64,000 bases of DNA from Pigmentiphaga aceris (GTDB lineage Bacteria > Pseudomonadota > Gammaproteobacteria > Burkholderiales > Burkholderiaceae_B): assembly GCF_008119665.1 (NCBI RefSeq), contig NZ_CP043046.1, positions 4,030,001 through 4,094,000 on the forward strand. The letters are read 5' to 3'. Positions 46,637 to 55,960 of the stretch are shown in pieces (positions within the stretch are counted from its first letter, which is position 1; each line of letters starts with the position of its first letter). The notes beneath the pieces are model-generated. The model did no database searches, was not told where the DNA came from, and saw only the letters and a list, made by a program, of their open reading frames with translations. Made by a program: the position numbers and the translations under genes.

Positions 46637-47254
46637 GTGACGCAAGACATGCACTATTACGAACCTGCGGCCGGTCACGGCCTGGCGCACGACCCGTTCA
46701 ACTCGATCGTGGGCCCGCGGCCGATCGGCTGGATCGCCACCCGCAGCCCCGAAGGTGTGCTCAATCTTGCGCCCTACAGCTTCTTCAACGCCTTCAGCTA
46801 CACGCCGGCCCTGATCGGCTTTTCCAGCAACGGCTACAAGGATTCGGTGCGCAACGCCGAAGCCACCGGTGAATTCGTGTGGAATCTGGCCACCCGCCCG
46901 CTGGCCGAGAAAATGAACCTGAGCGCGTCGATTGTTCCGCACGAGGTCGACGAATTCGACTTGGCCGGCCTGACCCCGGTGGCCAGCCGCCTGGTGAAGC
47001 CGCCTCGTGTCGGCGAATCCCCCGTTGCTTTCGAATGCAAGGTCACGCAGATCGTCCGCCTGAAGAACAAGGACGGCGTGGACAGCGAATCGTGGATGAC
47101 CTTTGGCGAAGTGGTTGCGGTACACATCGACAAGTCGCTGATCAAGGACGGCGTCTACGACACGGCAGCGGCTCGCCCGATTCTGCGTGGCGGCGGCCCG
47201 GAAGCCTATTTCGAGATCACTGAAGATCGCATGTTCCGCATGCGCCGCCCCTGA
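46637..47254 (+). CDS. Flavin reductase family protein (FMN-binding split barrel)
   Basis: 205 residues from GTG at 46637 (ATG at 46649 alternative; GGAGAG precedes at 46627). The split-barrel signature IVGPRPIGWIATRSPEGVLNLAPYSFFNAFSYTPALIGFSS is clear. Members use FMN, often as a partner of monooxygenases or as an FMN-binding reductase. No monooxygenase neighbour is visible; the function is general. Same direction as gluQ. Confidence 0.9.
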   Translation: MTQDMHYYEPAAGHGLAHDPFNSIVGPRPIGWIATRSPEGVLNLAPYSFFNAFSYTPALIGFSSNGYKDSVRNAEATGEFVWNLATRPLAEKMNLSASIVPHEVDEFDLAGLTPVASRLVKPPRVGESPVAFECKVTQIVRLKNKDGVDSESWMTFGEVVAVHIDKSLIKDGVYDTAAARPILRGGGPEAYFEITEDRMFRMRRP

Positions 47255-47395
47255 TTCGTCCTGGGCTCTATGCGGGTCTGGACACGGTGCCGGGCCTGCG
47301 CGCAGATACAGCTTAAACAGCTGGATACAGGCTGCACGGTCGAGGCGGGGAAGCGGTCCCGTAGAATCGCCCCACCCCACCCTCCCGGCAACCCC

Positions 47396-48433
47396 ATGCT
47401 CCACTTCCCCCTGCAACGTTGGTATACGGCCGCGACGCAGCGCAGCCGGATTGCCGATTGGACTGAGGCGGGTCACCTGACCCCAGCGGCAAGACGTGCG
47501 CTCGACACGCCTGCCAGCCCGAATACCGACCCGCTTGTAGACCCCTTCGTCGACCCCTGGCCCACCGCCCCCGACTGGCGCGCGGCACTCAATCTGGGCT
47601 TGCTGTGGCTGGGTGCCTTGCTGGCCGGCGTTGGCGTCATCATGTTCATCGCGGCCAACTGGGAACGCGCTGGCCCGATGCTGAAGATCGGCGGCATGGA
47701 AGTCCTGATGCTGGTCTGCGCCATCGCCGCCGTCTTGCTGCGCGGCCACGAAGCCGCCCGCAATGCCGCCTTGCTGACCGGCGCGCTTGCCACCGGTGGC
47801 CTGCTGGCCCTGGTCGGCCAGACCTACCAGACAGGTGCAGACACCGCAGTCTTGTTTGCTTATTGGTCGCTGACCATGCTGCCCTGGGTCCTGGTCGGCA
47901 CCACACCAGTGCTGTGGCTGCTGTGGGCCACCGTGCTGTCATTTGCCACCTGGCTTGCCGTCACCACGTACGTCATGCCCGCGTACGTGCCCAAAAGCTT
48001 CGATGTCTTTATCGCGGTCGCCGCGCTCAACCTTGTGCTGCTGGCTGTGTGGGAATGGGCTGGCACGCGCATCCGCTGGATGAGCCATCGCATCGGTCCG
48101 CGTTACCTGGCGGCGATTGCCCTGGCCATGCTGTCATACCGTGCAATTGCCATGGGCAATGATGTGCATGATGTATTCGCCCTGCCTGGCTGGGGTCCCT
48201 GGGTGCTGGTGGTGGCGGTGCTGGGCGTGGTCTATTACCGACTGCGGCAAGACCTGATGATGCTGGCCTTGGTCGCGCTCAGTGTGTTGATGGTGGTCAA
48301 CTGGTCGGGCACCCGCATCATGTTTGAAGAGGACTTTGTGCTGGGCCTGGTGGGCGGTGCCGTGCTGGCCATTGCCCAGGCCGCAGCCTATACCGGTGCC
48401 TTGCGCGCCATTGGCAAACGGTGGCGAGCATGA
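47396..48433 (+). CDS. DUF2157 domain-containing membrane protein
   Basis: 345 residues from the ATG at 47396; the frame opens earlier but the added part is not conserved in kind. After a soluble ~65-residue head there are about ten hydrophobic segments beginning at ALNLGLLWLGALLAGVGVIMFIAANWE, which is the DUF2157 signature. Role unknown. Stop overlaps the DUF4401 ATG, forming a three-gene operon. Confidence 0.85.
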   Translation: MLHFPLQRWYTAATQRSRIADWTEAGHLTPAARRALDTPASPNTDPLVDPFVDPWPTAPDWRAALNLGLLWLGALLAGVGVIMFIAANWERAGPMLKIGGMEVLMLVCAIAAVLLRGHEAARNAALLTGALATGGLLALVGQTYQTGADTAVLFAYWSLTMLPWVLVGTTPVLWLLWATVLSFATWLAVTTYVMPAYVPKSFDVFIAVAALNLVLLAVWEWAGTRIRWMSHRIGPRYLAAIALAMLSYRAIAMGNDVHDVFALPGWGPWVLVVAVLGVVYYRLRQDLMMLALVALSVLMVVNWSGTRIMFEEDFVLGLVGGAVLAIAQAAAYTGALRAIGKRWRA

Positions 48434-49632
48434 TGGGCGATACATCGAAAGCAGCCATGCACGAAAAATCACCTGAAACCGCGATTGAAGCCACGCTTGA
48501 GGCAACACGCGAAGCAGCCCATGCGCGTGACCTCGCGCTGTGGCAGCGACTGCATGCGGCCGGATTGGTGAAGTCACCCTCCATGCCCGACCCGCGTTCG
48601 GAAACCCCGTGGTTTCTGCGCGCCATCACCGGTGCGGCGGCCTGGTTGGCGGCCTTGCTGCTGACCATTGCCCTCGGTTTCATGATGTTCGATAGCTTCA
48701 GCAAGATGCCGGAAACCGGCTTTGCCGCCGTCGGGGCCATGATCGCCCTGAGTGCAGGCGTATGCATGCGGGCAAACCTGGGCACCTTCCTTCTTCAAGG
48801 CCTGACGGCCCTGAGCCTGGCAGGACAGTTGATCGTGGCCTGCGGGCTGGTTCTGTTCCACGAGACCTCGACGGAACGCGCGCTTGCCGGCGGCACTGCC
48901 GTCTTCGTGCTGGCACTGGTGCTGTACCTGCTGAACCGGGTGAGCTTGCATCGCTTCATCTGCGGCGTTGCGATGGCTTTCTCGCTGTACTTCATGCTTG
49001 GCGGCAACCCGGTCAATAGCTTGTTCGACGGCAACGGCATGATGGTCGTCTCGGTCTTGCTGCCGCTGGTACTGAACTGCGTGGCCATCGGCCTGTGGCT
49101 GGCATCGCGTCCTGTCGGCGCACATCCAGGGCTGGCACCGCTGACCTGGGCCTTCACCTTGTGCGCCACGGCCATACCCATGATGGGCGTCTACTATGAC
49201 TTTGAGCTCATGACGCTGACCAGGGGTGTGCTGCTCTTCAGTAGCGCCATGCCTGCACTGTTTGCCGCCTTGCTGATGTGGCCCAAGCGCGCTTTGGTCA
49301 GCCGCAAGATGATGGTGGCAGTGCCCGTGGTGCTGCTGGTGCTGTCGCCCTTCTGGCAGGGTATGCCGGGCATCGCGATGGCCGTCATGTGGATGCTGGG
49401 TGGCTTTGCGCTGGCTCGCCCGCTGCTGATGGCTTTCGGCCTGGCTTGCCTGCCGGTCTACCTGGTGCGCAACATTTATCTGACGGATCTGACCCTGCTG
49501 GACAAGGCCGTGTGGCTTGGCGGCGCGGGGGTCTTCATGCTGTTGCTGTGGGCCATCTGGCAGGCGGCCATCAGCCACCGCACACGGCAGGCTGTCGGTG
49601 TGGCGCACGCGAACCCGGAGTCTGCATCATGA
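48430..49632 (+). CDS. DUF4401 domain-containing membrane protein
   Basis: 400 residues. A charged N-terminal head (~60 residues) is followed by about ten hydrophobic segments, the first FLRAITGAAAWLAALLLTIALGFMMF. DUF4401 proteins are commonly encoded between DUF2157 and GDYXXLXY partners, as here. Overlaps both neighbours by 4 nt. Function unknown; the three probably form a membrane complex. Confidence 0.85.
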   Translation: MMGDTSKAAMHEKSPETAIEATLEATREAAHARDLALWQRLHAAGLVKSPSMPDPRSETPWFLRAITGAAAWLAALLLTIALGFMMFDSFSKMPETGFAAVGAMIALSAGVCMRANLGTFLLQGLTALSLAGQLIVACGLVLFHETSTERALAGGTAVFVLALVLYLLNRVSLHRFICGVAMAFSLYFMLGGNPVNSLFDGNGMMVVSVLLPLVLNCVAIGLWLASRPVGAHPGLAPLTWAFTLCATAIPMMGVYYDFELMTLTRGVLLFSSAMPALFAALLMWPKRALVSRKMMVAVPVVLLVLSPFWQGMPGIAMAVMWMLGGFALARPLLMAFGLACLPVYLVRNIYLTDLTLLDKAVWLGGAGVFMLLLWAIWQAAISHRTRQAVGVAHANPESAS

Positions 49633-50219
49633 AGCGCGCGGCAATCCTGTTGCTGGGTGTGTTGGCCACGCTGGTGGGCGTCAACATGACGGTGTGGTCT
49701 TTCGAGAAGCTGCGCACCGATGGCAGCGTGGTCTATCTGGAACTTGCGCCCAAGGACCCACGCTCGCTGATGCAAGGCGACTACATGGCATTGCGCCTGG
49801 ACATCGCAAGCACGGTGCGTGATGCGCTCACCGAGATGGAATACGTCAAACAAGACGGGGACGACGCCGCTGACCTCAATGCGAAATCAGTAATGCGTAG
49901 CAACGCAGACGCCCAACCGGCCACCGGCGTAGTGGCAAGCGCTCCAATGCGTTCGGGTTTCGTGATCGTGCAGCCCGACCAGAAAAACATCGGCCGCTTC
50001 GTGCGTGTGCAGGCCGACGTGTCGTCACTGGCCGACAAACAGTTTGCGCTGCCGTTCCGACGCAGCCCGCAAGGGGTTCAGGTCGTGACCTCGGACTTCT
50101 TCTTCGCCGAGGGCCGGGCCCATGACTTCGATGCCGCCAGATACGGCGAATTCCGGGTCGATACCAAGGGGCGAGCCGTTTTGACTGGCTTGCTGGACGA
50201 GAACATGAAGCCTTTGTAA
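49629..50219 (+). CDS. GDYXXLXY domain-containing protein
   Basis: 196 residues from the ATG at 49629, overlapping the DUF4401 stop. N-terminal hydrophobic anchor (ILLLGVLATLVGVNMTVWSF) then the family motif in QGDYMALRLD; C-terminal half carries the FFFAEGRAHDFDAARYGEFRVD segment of the family. Membrane-anchored, bulk periplasmic. Third gene of the DUF2157–DUF4401 set. Confidence 0.87.
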   Translation: MKRAAILLLGVLATLVGVNMTVWSFEKLRTDGSVVYLELAPKDPRSLMQGDYMALRLDIASTVRDALTEMEYVKQDGDDAADLNAKSVMRSNADAQPATGVVASAPMRSGFVIVQPDQKNIGRFVRVQADVSSLADKQFALPFRRSPQGVQVVTSDFFFAEGRAHDFDAARYGEFRVDTKGRAVLTGLLDENMKPL

Positions 50220-50238
50220 TTGAAGGCCTTGTGGCTGG

Positions 50239-50330
50239 AAGCCCGTGACTTTTAGCCCGTAACTTCAAGCCCGTAACTTCAAGCCCGTAACTTCAAGCCC
50301 GTAACTTCAAGCCCGTAACTTCAAGCCCAT
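50239..50330. repeat. 14-bp tandem repeat, six full units plus a partial one
   Basis: Unit AAGCCCGTAACTTC. Exact copies begin at 50267, 50281, 50295 and 50309; a variant TAGCCCGTAACTTC is at 50253, a more diverged AAGCCCGTGACTTT at 50239, and a partial AAGCCCAT at 50323. It lies between two convergent genes and just before a terminator. Confidence 0.95.
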
Positions 50331-50364
50331 AAAAAAACTCGACCGGATACATGATCCGGTCGAG
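50331..50364 (-). terminator. Intrinsic terminator of the helicase gene
   Basis: CTCGACCGGAT-acatg-ATCCGGTCGAG (11-bp perfect stem, 50338–50364) with seven U residues on the minus strand (50331–50337). Also abuts the tandem repeat. Confidence 0.9.
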
Positions 50365-50418
50365 TCCTTATCTAACAGCCTTGCTGTAACGCTTATTGTG
50401 GCAGCAATCAGCGTGCGC

Positions 50419-52002
50419 TCAGATCTTCTTGCCGCCGCCCAGCAGCGCGCCTACCTGGCGACGCGGTGCCGGCCGCGAGTAGGTATTTTCCGGTTCCGGC
50501 GTTGCGGTAGAAGCAGACACCGACGGCTCGTACGGCTTCAGGAAGAAGTCATCGATCACCGGCGGACGCGAGTCGTAACGGGAACGCGACGCCGACCCGC
50601 TGCTACGCGAATCACGCGGCGAACGCGATGCTGCACGATCAGCACCACGATCGGAGGAACGATCAGAACCACGGTCCGAACCACGCTCGCCACCAGCGGG
50701 CGATGCGCTGCGACCCATATCCGACGACGCGCCACGCTCACTGCTGCGCGGTGCACGCGCCGCACGATCCGGGCGCTCGGTACGCGTGCGCACTTCGGTG
50801 ATCGATGCCGGAATGTCCAGCACCCCACGCGGAATCGTCGTCTTGATCAGCTTTTCCACGTCCAGCAGGAAACGCTCTTCCTCGGCCGTGAACAAGGCAA
50901 TCGCCTCACCCTTGGCACCCGCACGGCCCGTACGACCGATACGGTGAACGTAATCTTCCGCGTTGTACGGCAGGTCGTAATTGATGACGCAAGGAACGCC
51001 CGCCACGTCCAGACCCCGTGCGGCAACGTCGGTTGCCACCAGCACTTCCAGCTCGCCGGCCTTGAACGCTTCCAGTGCCTTCATACGGTCGGCCTGGGTC
51101 TTGTCACCGTGGATGGATTCGGCTTTCACGCCGTCCTTTTCCAGCAGACGCGCCAGGCGTGCCGTGCCGATCTTGGTGTTCGAGAACACGATGACCTGCT
51201 TCAGGCCGCGCGACTTCACCAGATGCACCACGGCAGCGCGCTTGGATTCGCTGTCCATCTGGTACGCAACCTGGGTCAGCGTATCGGCAATCGCATTGCG
51301 CTTGGCGGTCTCGATCTCGACCGGTTCGGTCAAGTAAGTACGTGCCAGCTTGCGAATGTCGTTGCTGAACGTGGCCGAGAACAGCAGGTTCTGACGCTGC
51401 TTGGGCAGCAGCCGAATGATGCGTTCCAGGTCGGGCAGGAAGCCCATGTCCAGCATGCGATCGGCCTCGTCCAGCACAAAGGTGCTGACCTGGCTCAGGT
51501 TCACGTTCTTCTGTTCGATGTGGTCCAGCAGGCGACCGGGCGTAGCGATCAACACCTCACAGCCGCGACGCACGGCTTCGCGCTGCGGGCCGATGTCTAC
51601 ACCGCCGAACACCACGGCGGCACGCAGCGGCGAGAACTTGCTGTAGCGCTTGACGTTTTCGGCGACCTGGTCGGCCAGCTCGCGGGTCGGCGCCAGGATC
51701 AGCGCGCGTACCGGGTGACGTGCGGGCGACGCGCTGGTGTTGGCCGTGGCCATCAGGCGGTGCAGGATCGGCAGCGTGAACGCTGCGGTCTTGCCGGTGC
51801 CGGTTTGCGCGGCACCCATGACGTCGCGCCCGTTGATGATCACGGGAATTGCCTGAGACTGGATCGGCGTCGGCTTGGTGTAGCCCGTGGCGGCGATGGC
51901 GGTCAGCAGGTTCGGGTGCAGCCCGAACTCTTCGAAGCTGGCGGCGGACTCGGGCGCCGCATCAGTCGCGGCAATATCAGTAGAAGTTGCGAGGTCGGTC
52001 AT
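50419..52002 (-). CDS. rhlE: DEAD-box ATP-dependent RNA helicase, RhlE type
   Basis: 527 residues from the ATG at 52002. DEAD-box motifs: Q motif SFEEFGLHPNLLTAIAATGYTKPTPIQ, motif I AQTGTGKTAAF, DEAD-like DEADR, SAT, and the C-terminal VATDVAARGLDV and HRIGRTGR. The C-terminal ~130 residues are low-complexity Arg/Ser/Gly/Asp with repeated SDRG units, an RNA-binding tail typical of RhlE. It acts in ribosome assembly and RNA decay. Confidence 0.95.
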   Translation of the reverse strand: MTDLATSTDIAATDAAPESAASFEEFGLHPNLLTAIAATGYTKPTPIQSQAIPVIINGRDVMGAAQTGTGKTAAFTLPILHRLMATANTSASPARHPVRALILAPTRELADQVAENVKRYSKFSPLRAAVVFGGVDIGPQREAVRRGCEVLIATPGRLLDHIEQKNVNLSQVSTFVLDEADRMLDMGFLPDLERIIRLLPKQRQNLLFSATFSNDIRKLARTYLTEPVEIETAKRNAIADTLTQVAYQMDSESKRAAVVHLVKSRGLKQVIVFSNTKIGTARLARLLEKDGVKAESIHGDKTQADRMKALEAFKAGELEVLVATDVAARGLDVAGVPCVINYDLPYNAEDYVHRIGRTGRAGAKGEAIALFTAEEERFLLDVEKLIKTTIPRGVLDIPASITEVRTRTERPDRAARAPRSSERGASSDMGRSASPAGGERGSDRGSDRSSDRGADRAASRSPRDSRSSGSASRSRYDSRPPVIDDFFLKPYEPSVSASTATPEPENTYSRPAPRRQVGALLGGGKKI

Positions 52003-52634
52003 TGATTTCCAGAGGGGACTCGCCGGAATTCGACACGTGGCATCCCGCGATGGCGGATGCTGCCAATGCCCGAACCATCGGTATCCATGAACAGGAATCA
52101 CCCACACATGAAAGGAAGGTCCAGTCCCATGACGGTCGAGCCCCTTGAAGGTCGAGTCGCCAGAACGGTTCACTTGCTCTGTCCGGCCGGTGCAGGATGG
52201 GTCCTGCAACAAGGCAATGTGACAAGCGGCGCGACCTGCGCGCGGGGGAACCGGGATGCAGCATGCAGATGGCTACCGGTGGTCACGGTTCGCACGGCAA
52301 GCGCCCTGCGGGGAGTGACTGTTCAGTAGCGATTTTTCTGCGACTGCGCCGAGGACTGCGCCTAGGGATTCCAGACTATCGGGCTGAAGAAAAACGGCTT
52401 GAGAATCAAGAGTTTAGCGCATACACGTAAAAATTGCGCAATCTGTAAGCGAAGATCCCGATGGACGTGTGATGCAGGATACGTCTGCGTGGGTGTGCTT
52501 CCCCCGGCACGGCTGGGGTTTGTGCAGGTGGCAGCCGTTCTACGGTCAGCGCATGAAAACCCCATCCATACCGGTGAGTAACCTGGCCTGACTAGTGTCT
52601 AGGCCGTTGGTCCAGGCCGTTGGAAAAACCGTTT
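52003..52634. other. 632-nt region without a recognised gene
   Basis: Between the start of rhlE and the end of cadR. No open frame with family signature or convincing codon use. It may hold a long 5' leader of the helicase message; the 22-nt span 52601–52622 includes a near-direct repeat of GGCCGTTGG. Confidence 0.5.
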
Positions 52635-52642
52635 TCAACGGT
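52624..52642 (-). terminator. Terminator overlapping the cadR stop
   Basis: On the minus strand ACCGTT-gaa-AACGGT (52628–52642) followed by UUUU (52624–52627). The hairpin spans the stop codon of cadR. Confidence 0.7.
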
Positions 52643-53096
52643 GCGTGCGGCCCAGCGACCCATGCCGATGTTCGCCCGTCGGCGGGCACCAATCCGTATC
52701 CACCGCCGCCGTAAGCGCCTGCAAAGTGTCAACGCCACCGCCCTTGGCAACCGCTTGTCGGCACAGTTCACGCAGGGTTCTGAGCTGGTGTTGCAAAGAC
52801 ACCAGCTCGGTAATGCGGTCGGCAACGTGGCCGATATGTTCGTCCAGCACCGCATCGGCATCGGCCAGATCGCCATCGGGGGCGTCGAACAGCCGTAACA
52901 AGCGACGGATTTCGTCCAGCGTCATGTCCAGGGAACGGCAATGGCGGATGAACGCCAAGCGATCGACTTGCGAGGCATCGTAGATCCGGTAATTTCCTTC
53001 GCTGCGTGCAGGCTCGGCAAGCAATCCTTCGCGCTCGTAGTAGCGCACGGTTTCGACGGGGCAGCCGGCGCTGCGTGCCAATTCACCGATTTTCAT
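52635..53096 (-). CDS. cadR: MerR-family Cd(II)/Pb(II)-responsive regulator CadR
   Basis: 153 residues. N-terminal winged-helix: KIGELARSAGCPVETVRYYEREGLL; then the dimerisation helix and metal-binding loop with Cys in RHCRSL and ELCRQAVA, matching CadR/PbrR (Cys near residues 12, 53 and 111). C-terminal His/Cys-containing tail. Divergent from the cadA ATPase; expected to repress/activate the shared promoter by distorting the 19-bp spacer. Confidence 0.92.
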   Translation of the reverse strand: MKIGELARSAGCPVETVRYYEREGLLAEPARSEGNYRIYDASQVDRLAFIRHCRSLDMTLDEIRRLLRLFDAPDGDLADADAVLDEHIGHVADRITELVSLQHQLRTLRELCRQAVAKGGGVDTLQALTAAVDTDWCPPTGEHRHGSLGRTHR

Positions 53097-53210
53097 GAGG
53101 AAAACTCCTTTGAAACGCTGCTGAGACCGAGGACTATACGCGGCGAAAAAATGAAGTGCAGTAGTGTCAAGAAAAGCTGCGAAAGAATGCCAAAGGGGAC
53201 GCCAAAGGGT

Positions 53211-53241
53211 TTGACTCTGTAGTTACTTCAGGGTTTCCAAT
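53211..53241 (+). promoter_or_regulatory. MerR-type cadA promoter, 19-bp spacer
   Basis: -35 TTGACT (53211–53216) and -10 TCCAAT (53236–53241) are 19 bp apart, the overlong spacing typical of MerR-family promoters. The spacer holds the imperfect dyad ACTCTGTAGTTACTTCAGGGT (53214–53234), close to known CadR/ZntR operator sequences. The predicted start site falls at about 53248. Confidence 0.8.
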
Positions 53242-53247
53242 GGCAGC

Positions 53248-55935
53248 ATGCAAAGCAAAAAACCGCTCCCCGCCGTCTCCGCGCATGACCAACGCCATGC
53301 ACATGCTGATGCTCGCGTGCACGATCATGACCACGCTCATGATCACGCCCATACTCATGAGCATGTGCGTGAACCTGTGCATGCGTCTGGTCAAGCGTTT
53401 GAACGTGCGCCAGACCATTCGCATGCCCGGACGCACGCTCACACGCACGGGCATGACTGCTCCGCTTCGCACGATCATGCGCATCAGCACAACCATGCGC
53501 CGGAACCTGTTCGCGACCACAGTCACAGCCACGATCACAGCGCTGCCCACGATCACGCTCACAGTGCGTGCTGCACAGGCTCCGCAACGATTGCGATGCC
53601 CACATCTCGTCGGGCGAACCGCAGCAAGAGCCCCAATACCCCCCTGCCGCCCGGCACCACTCGCACCAGTTACCAGATCGAGCAGATGGACTGCCCGACC
53701 GAAGAGGCGTTGCTGCGCAAGGTGTTGCTGCCCATGCCCGGCGTGCACGGCCTGGACGTTGATCTGCTTGAACGGCGGCTGCATATCGCGCACACCCTGC
53801 CGGACACGCAGCCGCTGATCCAGGCGATTCGCGGCACCGGCATGGTGCCCGTTCCCTTTGGTGACACGGCAACTGTCGAAGACAAACCGCCCGCCACCGG
53901 GCTGGCTGCCCGCATCGGGCCGCATGCCCGCATGGCGGTGGCCGGGGTGCTGGCTGCCGGTGCCGAAGGGCTGGCGCTCTATTCTGGCCAGGACACCTCG
54001 CTGCCCGTGGTGGCACTTGCGCTATCCGCCATTGCGTTGGGCGGTCGACAGACGCTGTTCAAAGGGTGGATCGCGCTGCGCCACCTGACGCTGAACATTC
54101 ACCTGTTGATGGCCTTGGCGGTGATCGGTGCTGCCCTGATCGGCCGCTGGCCTGAAGCGGCAATGGTGATCTGGTTGTTTGGCCTGGCCGAACTGATCGA
54201 GGCTCGCAGCCTGGACCGCGCCCGCGATGCCATCCGGGCATTGACGGCGCTTGCGCCGGATACTGCCCAGGTCGAACAAGCCAATGGCGACTGGGTGGCG
54301 GTGCCTGCCGCGCAAGTCAAAACCGGCGACCGGGTGCGTGCCCGTGCTGGTGAACGCATTGCGTTGGATGGCACCGTCGAAACCGGTCATTCGGCCGTCG
54401 ATCAGTCCCCCATCACCGGTGAAAGCCTGCCCGTCGACAAGTCACCGGGCGATACCGTGTTCGCCGGCACTGTCAATACCCACGGCACGCTGGATTACCG
54501 GGTAACCGCGCTTGCCAGCGACAGCACCCTGGCGCGCATTGCGCGCGCCGTGCAGGAAGGCCAGGCGCAACGCGCGCCCACACAGCGTTTTGTGGACGTG
54601 TTTTCGCGCTATTACACCCCTGCAGTGATTGCGGCGGCGGTGTTGTTTGCGCTGCTGGCCCCGCCCCTTGCTGGCATGGCATGGCGCGAGGCGCTTTATC
54701 AAGCCCTGGTCTTGCTGGTCGTGGCCTGCCCCTGCGCGCTGGTGATTTCGACACCGGTCACCGTGGTCAGTGGCCTGGCGGCGGCCGCCCGCATGGGGGT
54801 GCTGGTGAAAGGCGGGCTTTATCTGGAACAAGGCCGCAAGCTGCGTCGGCTGGCTTTCGACAAGACTGGTACGTTGACCCACGGACGTCCGGCCTTGCGG
54901 GACATCGTTCCCTTGAACGGCCAGACACCCGACGCAATGCTGCGCCTGGCCGCAAGCTTGAACGCCTTGTCGACCCACCCGCTGGCTCACGCGATCGTGC
55001 AGGCGTATGCGGATCGGAACAATCAAGATTCGGTGGAAATTGCGGCAGATGGTTTGCCGCAGACAGCCAAGGTTTCCCGCGCCCCGGCTGCGAACGATGG
55101 TGTTTCGAACGTTGATAGCCCGAACGGTTATGGCGCAAAACCTCACGCCACAAACACCGCTACAGATTCCACGGCCCCCTTGCCTGTGGACAATTTCATC
55201 GCCGTCCCCGGTCAGGGCGTGCGCGGTCGCATCGATGGCCAGGACTACGCCCTGGGTAATGCCCGACTGATCGGCAGCTTGCTGGACGAACCGACCCGCG
55301 CGCGCATGAAAGTCATCGAACAGGCGGGGCAGACGGCCATCGTGCTGGCTGACGACAACAAGCCGCTGGCAATCTTTGCCGTTGCCGACACCGTGCGCCC
55401 CGACGCAATTCGCGCCATTGCAGATCTGCGTGCACTGGGTATCGAGGTGTCCATGCTGAGCGGCGACAGCCCGACAGTGGCAGCGGCGGTGGCGCGCGAA
55501 CTCGGCGTATCCGATGCACGCGGTGGTCTGTTGCCACAAGACAAGCTGGACGCCATTGCCGGCTGGACCGCGCAGGGCAAGGTGGGCATGGTTGGGGATG
55601 GCGTGAACGATGCGCCCGCGCTGGCGCGTGCCGACATCGGCTTTGCAATGGGCGCAGCAGGCAGCGCTGCCGCCTTGGAAACCGCCGATGTGGCCTTGCT
55701 GGGCGACGAGCTGGAGAAATTGCCGCGCTTCATCGAACTGTCGCGTCGGACTTCCCGCATTCTGGTGCAGAACATTACGTTTGCGCTGGGCACCAAGGCA
55801 CTGGTGTTTGGCCTGGCGCTGGCTGGGCATGGCAGCCTGTGGCTGGCGGTGTTCGCCGACACAGGAGCCAGCTTGCTGGTGGTGCTGAACGGCCTGCGCC
55901 TGCGTGGGGTGCGCAAGTCGGCAACGCCGTCCTAG
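53248..55935 (+). CDS. cadA: Heavy-metal-translocating P-type ATPase (Cd/Zn/Pb, CadA/ZntA)
   Basis: 895 residues, much longer than the ~730 of E. coli ZntA because residues ~12–108 are a His-rich tail with about 30 His. After it, an HMA-like domain has C149 in QMDCPTEE (only one Cys). Core motifs: TGES (ITGESLPVD), CPC (C494–C496), DKTGTLTH (D538), STHPLAHA and GDGVNDAPAL. A ~60-residue low-complexity insert (NQDSVEIAADG ... ATDSTAPL) sits in the nucleotide-binding domain. Exports Cd/Zn/Pb. Divergent from cadR with a MerR-type promoter. Confidence 0.94.
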   Translation: MQSKKPLPAVSAHDQRHAHADARVHDHDHAHDHAHTHEHVREPVHASGQAFERAPDHSHARTHAHTHGHDCSASHDHAHQHNHAPEPVRDHSHSHDHSAAHDHAHSACCTGSATIAMPTSRRANRSKSPNTPLPPGTTRTSYQIEQMDCPTEEALLRKVLLPMPGVHGLDVDLLERRLHIAHTLPDTQPLIQAIRGTGMVPVPFGDTATVEDKPPATGLAARIGPHARMAVAGVLAAGAEGLALYSGQDTSLPVVALALSAIALGGRQTLFKGWIALRHLTLNIHLLMALAVIGAALIGRWPEAAMVIWLFGLAELIEARSLDRARDAIRALTALAPDTAQVEQANGDWVAVPAAQVKTGDRVRARAGERIALDGTVETGHSAVDQSPITGESLPVDKSPGDTVFAGTVNTHGTLDYRVTALASDSTLARIARAVQEGQAQRAPTQRFVDVFSRYYTPAVIAAAVLFALLAPPLAGMAWREALYQALVLLVVACPCALVISTPVTVVSGLAAAARMGVLVKGGLYLEQGRKLRRLAFDKTGTLTHGRPALRDIVPLNGQTPDAMLRLAASLNALSTHPLAHAIVQAYADRNNQDSVEIAADGLPQTAKVSRAPAANDGVSNVDSPNGYGAKPHATNTATDSTAPLPVDNFIAVPGQGVRGRIDGQDYALGNARLIGSLLDEPTRARMKVIEQAGQTAIVLADDNKPLAIFAVADTVRPDAIRAIADLRALGIEVSMLSGDSPTVAAAVARELGVSDARGGLLPQDKLDAIAGWTAQGKVGMVGDGVNDAPALARADIGFAMGAAGSAAALETADVALLGDELEKLPRFIELSRRTSRILVQNITFALGTKALVFGLALAGHGSLWLAVFADTGASLLVVLNGLRLRGVRKSATPS

Positions 55936-55960
55936 CCACCCCAGCAAGCAGAACCTTGCA

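Noticed and set aside
50239..50330. CRISPR array
   Set aside because: Repeats are contiguous 14-bp units with no spacers and no cas genes nearby.
50398..52005. 535-residue + frame opposite rhlE
   Set aside because: Antisense shadow of the helicase, very rich in Arg, His and Gln, without domain signatures.
53167..54016. Frames opposite and overlapping the His-rich region
   Set aside because: The repeated CAC/CAT-type codons give open frames on both strands; only the frame from 53248 continues into the ATPase.
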